Origin: Trissonchulus latispiculum
Taxonomy: Eukaryota; Nematoda; Enoplea; Enoplida; Ironidae
Length of the DNA stretch: 64,000 bases
Direction: 5' to 3'
Assembly: GCA_030248195.1 (NCBI GenBank)
Contig: JASAND010018294.1
Span: forward strand, 1-64,000
Each line of letters starts with the position of its first letter. Position 1 is the first letter of the stretch. Below are positions 42,591 through 52,719 of this stretch, one piece after another. The translations under genes were made by a program, and so were the position numbers. The notes under the pieces are model-generated. The model made no database searches. It was not told the DNA's origin and saw only the letters and a program-made list of their open reading frames with translations.

Positions 42591-45500
42591 GAAATCGATA
42601 TATCTGAAGCGGAATATAGCAAGCAGCATGCACTAGATTTTCACAAAACTGCACTACCTACGATTAGTAACAATACTGCTAGATGCTAGTCTGCAGATTT
42701 TCTCTGTCTGCACAAGGTTATGGTTTACTTATCTGGTTAAATTGTCTTTAAATAAACATTTGTAACTAATTCAAACAAATTGCTGAACTTAAGGTGGTGA
42801 TTGTTGGTTGGCGACGAAAATCAAGATAAAATTTGACGAAACTTTTCGAAATATGTTCTCTTAGCGTTCTAACACCCTCCGCGCAATCCCGATTCAAAAA
42901 TTTGAGATTTGCGGTCAGAGCGGTTTTTTCCAATTTCTGAAAGTTTGGCAGCATCTATACAGTTATGACTATATTCATTCGAAAGATCTCATTAAGCTTC
43001 ATATTTTTGCTTTTTAAAGCTACATTCTAGCTTTTCTCTACCGTGAGATATAGCTTATGTTCTTGTTTTGGCGTCGAAAACTTGTCATTTTTGCAGAAAT
43101 CAACTAATCCATCATTTCTTGAACTATGCAAGCCGTAAAATCAAACTACGGGCGTTGATCTGAAGGTGTCATAGGGGCATATTATCCTACACATTCAACA
43201 GCTATCCTGTAGGCTGCTATCATGTAAAATGTAGTTTTTGCAAAAGCACGACCAATTTTTTCCAACGATTGTAGAGCATTCACCATGCAAGCTGGAGGGG
43301 TTCTACTTAACAAATGTGTTTTGCACAAATATACAAAGGGACATTTCTTTAGTTGCCCCGATTACTGCTTTCTAGCTAAAGTAATCGCTTGACAAATTTG
43401 GAAAAAGTAGGCAAAATACAGGTTATGCACACATTTCAGCTTATTTCTCCATAACGAAGAGCGATTTCACAATAAATATAAAATCCCCCCAGCTATTTGA
43501 TGGAGGTATCGAATGACATAACCGACGTCTCGCGAAAAAGTTTACTTGAGTCTTCAAAAAATCTGGATATTCAGAAAAGCAACATTAGTTTCGTGGTATG
43601 CATTTCGTGGAGAACATGTCAAGCTGCATTTTGATATAAAAATGGCTTTTTACCTCCAAGTAATGAATGAGCAATAATGATGCAAACTTTATGTGGCCAA
43701 AGGGAATCACCACCTTAAGGGGGTCCACCAGGAAAACTTTTACGGACACATGCTCATTTTCACACAAAGGTTTGTCACGCATGTCCTGCACATCGAGTTT
43801 AAATTTTGAGTAGTTTCGTTCAGTACTTATCGAGTAGTAGTGGTTTCCATATCGGAATCATCAGAGTGCCCATTGGATTCTTCTAAGTGCTCCATCTGTA
43901 AGTGACGATGCAATGACTGGCGATGCAAGTATGCGATTACTTACCACACATTTTACAAAAATGCCTTTTTCTTTGATTCATAATAATCTTTTTTAATTTA
44001 ATCTTGCAGCATAATCTCTACAGGTTTCATAAATCGCGAAGATGTAAACCTGTCTGTGATATAAAATGAGGCAGGCTGACAGCTGACGCAAGTAAGTAAG
44101 CTGACGCAAGTAAGTAAGCATGCTGACGTAACTATGTAAGCATGCTGACGGATAAATGTAAGAATGCTGTCGGATAATTGTAGCTGAACAATATTTCGCT
44201 CCATCTCTTAGCATGTGATCTGGACAGCAACCATTGCCTTCATCATCATGCATTAGCATGTAGCTGGGAACCCCCAATGTGCCAGCCTCAATTACCCTGA
44301 TAACGTTTCCCCTGGTCATCAACCCAGATCAAATTAGGTTCCACTGGGAAATACCGTTGGTTATAACCTTGTCAACATTAGCCTCCTTCAGGATGTTGGA
44401 GATGAGGTCCATTGCTTGATCCCAGGTTCGTAGATGAGGACTGCAATCCCAGTCGAAACATTATCGCCTGGTGACGTAGTGGATTGACTCCTATTGATTT
44501 GATATTAGTTTCTTCAGATCGTAGGGAGCTCGATAAACAAATGATGTATATCCGGCTGATGGGACTTGTGTTATTGAATCAGAACAGTAACCTGCAACGG
44601 AATATCTCCAAGTTTCGGAACACCAATGCAAGCAACAGTAATGAATGCAGTAGACATGACTGAAAATTTACCTTTGTGGATTTGTATTTATAGGTAGGAA
44701 AGTAGGTTAACGAAACCGGTTTAAACCGGTTATAACCGGTTATATTGTAGAAGTGTGTTGGTAGTATGAGGTGTCTCAAGCGCCACAAACTAGTTCCGTA
44801 GGATCTGCCTCAAGCGCCTCCTGCGCCTACGTTGCAGAACGCCCCTCTTTATACTACTACTAGTTATCGAATGATATCCAATCTGTCTATATTTTGAAAA
44901 TTTCAAAAATTGACTTGTGTGACCTGTAAGAGATCAAAGTGGCCGACACGACAGGAAAGTTCTACTGTGGAATGTTGGTCAGATTCCTTATCGTAAGCCT
45001 AAGTATAAGTGTAAGAATCTACAGTAATATCCTACGATAAGACTACAGTATGAATTTACCGTAATAGGTTACAGTAATAATCTACAGTAATACCAGTTGT
45101 AGCATATATTTTGTTGTGAAGTTAGCACTACAGTATTTGGAGTAGGTTATGATATTTTGTAGAGTATATTTGAGATACAAATTAATGACGAAAACAATTT
45201 ACGTCATAGGTCAAGTTCGGAACATATGTCAAACAATCAATCATTTCAGTTGTTGACTTGGCTTGACTTGTTGGCTTGACTGATTTATTTTCACTATTTA
45301 AAGTCGTTGCAAATTCAGCTAGAGTTAGTTTTTTTTGGGGGGTAGGAGTAGAGGACAGAGCCGCCATTACTTGCAGTATTTTTCATCTTGACACATTGTA
45401 ATAGTTTTTGCAGCAGTTGACTTGTAATTTGGAGTTGGCCATTTATGTCGAGTATTTAGAGTTAGTATTATTTTGTACTTTCGTGAATAAATCGAGTTTC

Positions 45501-46611
45501 TATATTTTACCGTAAGGACACTTTTTAAATAGGAGAATAATTTTAGGACCTAGAGTTTCTAGCGTCACACACCTTATATCTGAACCTGCACTTAGTTTCC
45601 TAAATTCGACACGAAGTCCGGTCTTTATTTCGAGAAAATATAGAAGCACATAGGACCAAACTTCACACTACCTTGAAGCATTTCCCTTTACCATAACGTC
45701 CGGCAGGCTTTGAGAGTTTTATGTGCCAATTTTGGTGACTTTCGATTGGATAACGGGTGAGAAATTGTTAAAAGAACGTAAAAATTGAGCAAAATGATGA
45801 TTTTTGGCAAAATTAGCACATTTTGTGGCAAGTTTTTTGAGAGATCTACAGATGGTAGAAATTTGAAACTACTGTCATAAGAATTCTGTGCATGTGCACC
45901 GTGCAACTATCTATAAGCGATTTCTGGAGCTTTTGCCAATCGTGCAAGAGATGCGAAATTGTTTCGCTGGTCCTGTTTTTTGTGGTACAAAAAGCACCAT
46001 TTTTACAAAATTTTGACTTTGAAAAATCGTAATATCCGACACTCAACAGAATTGTACCAGAAGGGTTATTTGCACTCTCTGATATGTCCTTAGAATGTAC
46101 AAGGCTGTAGCGCTGCATCTTGCATACAGCGAAAAAAATTTCTGCCACAAACTTTTTAACCCAACTTTTTCATTTTCCTATGCTTTAACACATGTTGAGG
46201 TCACCTTTGAAGAGCTCTACAGCACGATAGAAGCAATATTACGCAAAACGCTCTGGTCTTGTTTTGAGGACAAATTTGGACTACAAAATGTGTGGAAATG
46301 AGCAAAATCGGAGATGGTCGAAAAATCGGCCAAAAAGCGACCCCCCTTAAGAAGGTTGCTACTTTATCTGCGGCGGTAGACTAACAAACCCCGGTTTTGG
46401 ACCAAGGAATGAAGTTCACTAAGTCTATCAAACTCCATCTTTATAGTCAGTTCAGTGGTCGATTGCTAGTACACTACGCAAAGGTGCAAACTGCAAGCTG
46501 TATTCAGGTGAAGTTCCTTTTACATTACATATTTTTTTGAGTTTCAAGCTTGCAATTTACAAGCTGAAATTTTAGCTCCTGCGCGTAATTGCAAATTATA
46601 GTGCGCGAAAC
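42591..46611. other. Gene-poor stretch; one coding-like minus-strand fragment
   Basis: No CNG continuation exon was found. At 44450-44190 (-) two adjacent frames read like protein: DQAMDLISNILKEANVDKVI, then LGVPSYMLMHDDEGNGCCPD. They are separated by a stop or frame change. I do not recognise the family; a decayed gene or transposon protein is possible. Positions 44085-44190 contain a degenerate GCTGACGxAAGTAAGTAAGC repeat, and 44710-44760 an ACCGGTTTAAACCGGT-like palindrome set. Positions 46380-46600 show nothing. Confidence 0.3.
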
Positions 46612-46814
46612 ACTAGTGTTGTGCGTTGGCCGGGGCCCAACTGCCAATTGGCCATCGGCGAACGGCCAGCCAATTGGCAGTTGGCCATTGGCCGTTGGCC
46701 GGCCAACGGCCAATGGCCGGCCATCGTCCAACCGCCAATTGGCTGGCCAACTTCAAACAAGCCAAGCCAAGCCAAGCCAACCAGGTAAAGTTTCAGCCAA
46801 TCCCAACACTACAA
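46612..46814. mobile_element. Small element of GGCCAAT/ATTGGCC words
   Basis: The left end TAGTGTTGTGCG and the inverse of the right end, TAGTGTTGGG, are similar. The interior is almost entirely palindromic GCCAATTGGC/GGCCAACGGCC words, followed by a short AAGCC run. No matching target duplication was found. The reiterated text makes frames on both strands meaningless. Confidence 0.55.
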
Positions 46815-46859
46815 AATGCTACCTGACTTTTCATACAATAAAAAGCTCTTAGCAAGTGT

Positions 46860-47239
46860 CGAAGTCGATGTATGTTAGTACCTCCAATTGCAGCTACTGA
46901 AGATTATTTTCGGTTCTATCGCTGCACCATGACCATACTATTAAAACTGGTGTAGTTAGAGAAGGTCTTGCCTCCTGGGATGCTCCGCTACAGTCGGACT
47001 GAAGAGCTGCATTCCGGTCCCTCGGATTGTTCGGGGAACTCGAACCGCACGGTGTTGCATTCGGGCATTCAAGCGCGGGGCTGCATTTTCGTGAACCGGG
47101 CATCGGCTTGGGACCCGGCTAGAGCTTGGAGAGAAGAATGAAGAGTGGTTGCTTGATCCGAAAAATTTCTTTTTTTCAAAAAATTTCAACCCTAAGGAAT
47201 ACTGGATCTAATTAGTTATAATTAGTTCGGCCAACCCTG
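46860..47239. other. Unassigned GC-rich patch
   Basis: Positions 46960-47140 are GC-rich. The minus strand has two open frames, one Ser/Pro/Asn-rich (SPALECPNATPCGSSSPNNP). No splice-supported model could be made. It could be an exon of an unseen gene. Confidence 0.2.
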
Positions 47240-47247
47240 CCTCCAAC

Positions 47248-47734
47248 TAGTGATGTTTCAGGCACTGAAACTGAAAGTGAAACTAGGTTTCAGGTTGTAC
47301 AGGTTTCAGTTTCAGGCACTGAAACTGAAGCTTAAACTGAAACTATTTTGGGAGGAGACCTGAAACTGAAACTATTAGACGCCCGACTGAAACTGAAACT
47401 GAAACTAGATTAGGCAAAAACCTGAAAGTTGGACTGAAACTAGTTTCGGTCTTTTCTCAAAACATGAAGATTTGAAAGTTTAAAGCGGTGTTTTCGTTAA
47501 TACTCTGCAGAGGAAGTATAAATAATCATAAATTTATGCATTATATTGTGTCTCATGGCTACAATCTGCAGTTTTTCGAATGAACTGAAACTGAAACTCC
47601 GACTGGAACTAAAACTGAAAGTGAAACTATTTTGCGATCCCGACTAAAACTGAAACTAGTTTGGGAGGAGACCTGAAACTGTCTTGGACCGCCGACTGAA
47701 ACTGAAACTAAAATCGGTTACTGAAACAACTCTA
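47248..47734. mobile_element. hAT-like MITE built of GAAACT hexamers, 8-bp TSD
   Basis: The termini TAGTGATGTTTCAG and the inverse TAGAGTTGTTTCAG match, and both flanks carry CCTCCAAC (47240-47247 and 47735-47742), a perfect 8-bp duplication. The interior is dominated by CTGAAACTGAAACT repeats on one strand, interrupted by a short AT-rich unique piece (47470-47575). No gene. Confidence 0.85.
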
Positions 47735-47742
47735 CCTCCAAC

Positions 47743-49455
47743 CTGATTTTCCCGGTCGGATCGGATCCCTCAATTTAGACCGCGGCCTAGCCTAGCCTCT
47801 GATTTTCGTAAACTTTCTTACATGCCTAACAGGCTTATTTGACGTTCCCACCCAGTTGCTGAAGATGTTCACAAATAATTTTCAATTCTGTCTGGAGGGA
47901 AATTAACCGATGGGTAGGGTCGGCCGACCCGGAATATTAGGCAGGCCCACAGACTTTCCAGGCCGGCGACAATCACTAACCCTAACCAACTACCAAAGTC
48001 AAGACAAAACGACGAAACCACTCTTACCCTCAGATACACGACACGTCACAACAACAGTAAACAAGTCTGAAAACTAATAAAAGATAAATTCTTCAAATTA
48101 TTGGAAACGGAGGAGGTGGAAGACATTCCAAAAGTTACGCAAACTTTTAAACCTAAAACTTTTAACATTACCAACTTTCAGCTCTGATACACATTCATCA
48201 AGATACATTTTGAAACTTTAAGCGATAAAAAAGAAAAAGGAATTTTCGAGAAGCCCAACACCGCCTGAAGGTTCCAACGAAACTATGAGTACCATAAGTT
48301 TAAACTACATTAAACCGATGAAAAACAAGTGTGGTTACGACAACTCAAAAAACAAACAAAGCCAAACGAAAAACAAAAAACAAACAAAGCCAAACAAAAC
48401 ACAAAAACAATGCGACTATCGTGGGGAAAATCAGGCTTGAAATTCTTTTCCACATCAACTGATGTGTTCAATTTTCAGTTTCAGTTTCAGCTTTTAAAAC
48501 TAGCACACCACTGTACACTCACTAGCCAACGCAGGAAACAAACGTTAAATGTAAAAAGGAAAAGAACGTATCCTGAGTTTTCAGAACTGCAAAATCTGAC
48601 ACAATTTCGCAACAAGAAAATTCAACAACTCACAAAATTTTAGCCACAAAATCCGATCGTTATCATTGCGCAAATATGACCAGTCAAAAATATCAATAAA
48701 TATAAAAAATCGTCAACAAATTTTTCGCAATACAGAAGGCAGTTATGCACATTATATATAAATATGACAAGAAAATGCTAACAAATATCAGTGTAAGGTA
48801 GGCGGACGAAACGTATAGGAAGGAATAGGCACAAGTATAGGTACAAGTTACAAATGTAAGCAGTTGTTGGGTTGGGTGTAAGCTATCTCATAAACAAAAA
48901 TTCCAACAAGCATATCAAACAGTAACAATTAACAGTAACAAGGAACAAGGATCAAATCAGTTAAATTTGTGAAAGCCAAAAATCCGATTACACACGGAGT
49001 AAGCCGTAACAATTATATTTTACGTAAAGTAGGTATATATATTCTGTTTATTTAAAGCTTAACATAGTTTATTGTGCTGTTAACAGAAACATGCATTGTT
49101 GTATTGTTCAACATATATAAGCAAACTTAAAGTCGAAAATACATTTTTCTGGCAAAAAAACTTCTTCTTGATGAAAAGTTATCAGATCATATGGTGCAAG
49201 TAATATATACTTATAAAGTTATAATATTAATCAAACAAATAATTTTCTTAAAAAATAGAAGGTTACGTCACAGAAGAAAAAAAGGAAAGAAGAAGAAACA
49301 GAAATAGCGCGAGACAATTGCAGAGTGAGACACACGAGACCAAGAAAACAAGATTTGAATAGACAAGACCAACTTAGGTTAACAACAACAATTTAAACAA
49401 CAGCAAAAATGAGGCTGTGGGGGTGAGAAATTTCAAGTCTAGAAATACTAAAAAA
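47743..49455 (-). other. Probable brat 3' untranslated region and flank
   Basis: There is no other gene in this stretch. On the minus strand it follows the brat stop codon at 49456. A possible polyadenylation signal (AATAAA on the minus strand) lies near 49041-49052. The A/C-rich plus strand at 48330-49400 corresponds to U/G-rich RNA. The true 3' end cannot be fixed from sequence alone. Confidence 0.35.
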
Positions 49456-49614
49456 TCAGGGCATAGGTGTTGAAAAAAGGGAGAAGGAGGTTGCTGGAGT
49501 ATCGGAGGGCAGCTCAAGATATCGATAGACATAGAGTCGGCAGTCTTTCGATGCTAGAACAACGTAGCCATCGTCCATAAGAGCCACATCGAAACGGTGA
49601 GCAGCTGCCGCCGC
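49456..49614 (-). CDS. brat: brat homologue, last exon (end of NHL domain)
   Basis: This exon follows TTGTTGTTTTCAG and starts in phase 0 at 49614. It encodes 52 residues and a stop at 49458-49456. RFDVALMDDGYVVLASKDCR followed by LYVYRYLEL closes the sixth NHL blade and matches the very end of Brat proteins. Joined to the exon ending at 61315 (VNALESK), it completes the propeller in frame. The exon starts with five Ala residues where family members have a short charged linker. After the propeller there is a short Ser/Pro tail. The preceding intron is about 11.7 kb and full of transposons. Confidence 0.9.
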   Translation of the reverse strand, partial: AAAAAHRFDVALMDDGYVVLASKDCRLYVYRYLELPSDTPATSFSLFSTPMP

Positions 49615-50438
49615 CTGAAAACAACAAAATGTGAAAAAATCAAAATTAAATTTCATTTAGTTGGAACAATTGGTCATACAATTTGTTATTCAATTACATT
49701 CCTACGCAGACGTACTGCATAGCCTGTCCTCCCTGGGCAGCACAACTACTGCTCTCAGGGAATAGTATTTCATGACTAGATGCTATCGTTTTAATGAGGG
49801 CCACCTCCGATATTGATAGTTCGCGCCCCCACACTTTTCAGACTCCTAATGGTGCCAATTTGCTAAAAATGGGCCAACGGTCAACATTTTTCCCACCCCG
49901 CGGTCCCCCCCCCCGATAAAATCCCTAAAAATACACTGCCACTTTATTGACACTTCAGTAGTAGCAGGGATAAAATCTTTCTAGCCTGATGCAACTGTAG
50001 CACCGGTAGCTCAGCAGGCAGAAATGTTAAATATCAGCAACCCAGAAAGGTTGAAATCAGCGTAATAATCTGGTCTCCTTGTCCGGGGATGTGGCGCAGT
50101 GGTAGAGCGTTCTACTTGTTAATCCAAAGCTCGGCGGTTCAATCCCCGCCCTGGACACTTTTCTTCACATCTTTCAGATCCTGATTTCAACCTTTCACAG
50201 AAAGGTTGGAGCGTACAGCCGAAAGTCGCTGGTTCGAATCCTAGCCCGAAGCCCGAATTTTCCGAGTTTTGGTTGCTGAAGTTGCACGTCCTCTGCTTAT
50301 CTACAACTGATATGCCTGCTTCAGAAGAAGAATTGGTAAAGTTTCATGAAAATCCTTATATTACCGCATTTTCCTGTCTAAAACGTTTTTGAATACTGAA
50401 ACACCAAAACGTCACACTATCAGTTATCAGCTGCTCAT
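49615..50438. other. brat intron, proximal part with tRNA-like sequences
   Basis: Contains a tRNA-like box-A segment at 50008-50030 (GGTAGCTCAGCAGGC), apparently split from its T-arm (GCTGGTTCGAATCC, 50227-50240) by the insertion described at 50045-50196. No protein-coding feature was seen. Confidence 0.4.
50045..50196 (+). repeat. tRNA-derived SINE-like unit with 16-bp inverted ends
   Basis: GAAAGGTTGAAATCAG (50045-50060) and its exact inverse CTGATTTCAACCTTTC (50181-50196) flank a tRNA-like core. The core has box A TGGCGCAGTGGT (50092-50103) and box B GGTTCAATCCC. The outer strands GTCCGGG and CCTGGAC can form a 7-bp acceptor stem, and the T-stem GGCGG/CCGCC is intact. The anticodon stem does not pair, so it is not a functional tRNA. 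AGAAAGGTTG recurs just after the right end (50200-50209) as a likely target duplication. The insertion splits a second tRNA-like sequence. Confidence 0.6.
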
Positions 50439-50955
50439 TGTAGCGGAGATGCACGTATGTAAGTTGTCTGTTTACATGTTTTACTTCGTCTGCAGACTAA
50501 TTTGCATATTCTGTCTGCAGGCACTTCAGTCTCTCCTTTTTTATTGAATTCAGTTGGTTGTTGGAGTTGGTTGTTTGATGCACTCTCGGGTGGTCGCCGC
50601 CATAGACATGGCACTTGCCGAGACAGCCGGGTTCCCCACCCGTATGTTGCTCCCACGCGCACTCTGTGTTAGTATGCCTTTATGCTCCGTCACTGTTGCC
50701 TATATTATATGCCTTATCTATGTGTGCTTATTTTTATGCTCTGCTTATTCCTTTATGTACGTGTCTTTTCCCGGCCAATGCGCCTATATTAAATATCTAT
50801 ATTTATTCATGGTTCCTTATGGTACGTACGTGTAACATCAGTTACTGGCGAGGCTCCCCACGAACTGGCTTCTGTTAGGCCAGGCACGTTATCTATTGGG
50901 CGCAGTTCCAGTAGCAAGTGGTTGTACAACGCTATATTACAACAGTTCCGCTACA
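50439..50955 (+). repeat. Left LTR
   Basis: 517 bp, TGTAGCGGAGA...TTCCGCTACA. It shares with the right LTR blocks such as ACTAATTTGCATATTCTGTC and GCCATAGACATGGCACTTG, and ACATCAGTTACTGGCGAGGC near the 3' end. The inner flank (50956 onward) shows no clear primer-binding site. Confidence 0.85.
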
Positions 50956-51628
50956 TTAGCCTGTCAGGACGTAATCTAGTTTTTCTGCGAGTTTTTTTCT
51001 TCTGTGCTGTTCGGCGATTGGGAGTTAAACGCAGTATGCCGCTCCCCAACGATATTGATTCGACCTGAGATCTTCTGTTATTCCCTGAAGCCACGTTCGG
51101 TTTGGAAAGTCAGTACACCGCTCCTGAGATTCGATCCTTCGTTAATTTCGCGACTTTTCTTCGTCGGAAGAGTCACATTTCGGGAATGACGCTTTCAAAC
51201 GGCAGTACGCCAGTACCGAACTTAAGGCAATTTTCTTCCATCTCGTAAGCGAAATCCAGGAATTCGGGTCAGCAGTACGCCACTCATAATCCCAAATCGC
51301 CACGATCAGCTGACGATTCTGAAGATGCTTTAAAATAAGAACAGTACGTTCCTCCTGAGATTTTATGCGCCGTTTTACGAATCTACGTAACTACCAATTG
51401 CTAATTCCTACGCCAACTTGCAGTTGGAACGTCGGTAATTTCTGTAAGACTCTAGATACTTACGAATAGATTTTTCTTTTTCTGAGCTGTGTCAGGACAC
51501 AACCAGCCAAAACGGCCAGTACATTTTTACTGTCTAGTATTTATTTAGGCAGCATTTGCCTTGTATTTGTATACGTACGTGTCACTTTAAGTTTACGTGT
51601 ACTTTTCTTTTTCTTACACGTAACTGGG

Positions 51629-52719
51629 GTATAGCCATGGGAGAAAACCCTCCCCCTTTTTGGGGGGAAAACCCATCCGCCTCCTTGACCAAGGGTTGGA
51701 GCTATGAGCTCCAAAACATAGCAGCAGAAAGCGTGACTCTTTCTTACCTATGTACGCAAAGATCAAGTCATTTGGTTCACTCCTGCTCATTTTATGACAT
51801 TTTGAAAATGACACCTACTTTTTGGTCCAACCACGCCAAAATATTGCAAAAGTTTGGACCGATGTAACTTTTGACTGGGTTGGGCTAGAAAAGTTTTGCA
51901 AATATCTGCAATGGTGGCAAGTCTTCCTCTTTGCACACAGTCAAAATTAGATCGATCCGATCCACCGTTGGTCTGGCACATTGCCATATGTGACGGGGGA
52001 AAACCCACTTTGGGGGGGGAACCCACCCAATTTTTTGAAAAATTTTTTAACAACCACACAGGGAACCAATTCGACACTATAGCACGGCACTATCAAGGAC
52101 GCTGCATCATCCTATGGCGTCTGATTTGGATAATTTTTCTTCCCTTGCTAGCTAGGGGCCAAAAAACCCTGAAAATGCCATTTTGGCACTGGAGGACCCA
52201 GGACAGGTCCAATTGTGGATTTTAACAGCCAAATGAACGTAAAAACCATTCTCTACACGATAGACTAATAAGTTTCATCAAATTACATCGTTTTTAGCAT
52301 TTTTCAAAAATTGCCCTATGTTTACGTGTTAAACTTTATGAAACCTGACCGTTTGATGCTGCATTTTCAATGGCAAATGAAATCTCAAAAAAGTTATATA
52401 CCGAGATCGGTTTTGTTGTTTATACTAGCTAAAAAAGAGTTGAATTTTACAACGGAAGTGTCAGAATAGCGCTACGACAAATTTTGAGACCTGTGAGGGG
52501 GTGGGTTTTCCCGCATTTGGTTTTTCCCCCATTGGGTTTTTCCCCGCTAATTTTTGCATTATACCGGCCTAACGGTGCAACCTAGAGAAGTGCAAATGGG
52601 CTTAAAAGATAGATCTAAGTACGCCAAGTACGGTGGTATATAAAGTTCTCATCTAGCCCTTATACTAAAAAAGTTCCGGCTAAAATCGGAAAATGTGGGC
52701 TTTCCCCCCATGGCTATAC
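51629..52719. mobile_element. 1.1 kb TIR element, copy 1
   Basis: Begins GTATAGCCATGGGAG and ends CCATGGCTATAC; a TA duplication fits both ends. Runs of GGGGAAAACCC and GGGTTTTTCCCC lie near the ends. No transposase frame is visible. Copy 2 at 56706-57748 is in inverse orientation and aligns over nearly the full length. Confidence 0.85.

Noticed and set aside
50087..50156. Functional tRNA-Asn (loop TTGTTAA)
   Set aside because: Acceptor and T stems pair, but the anticodon stem does not and the D-arm spacing is off by two; better explained as a SINE-like derivative.
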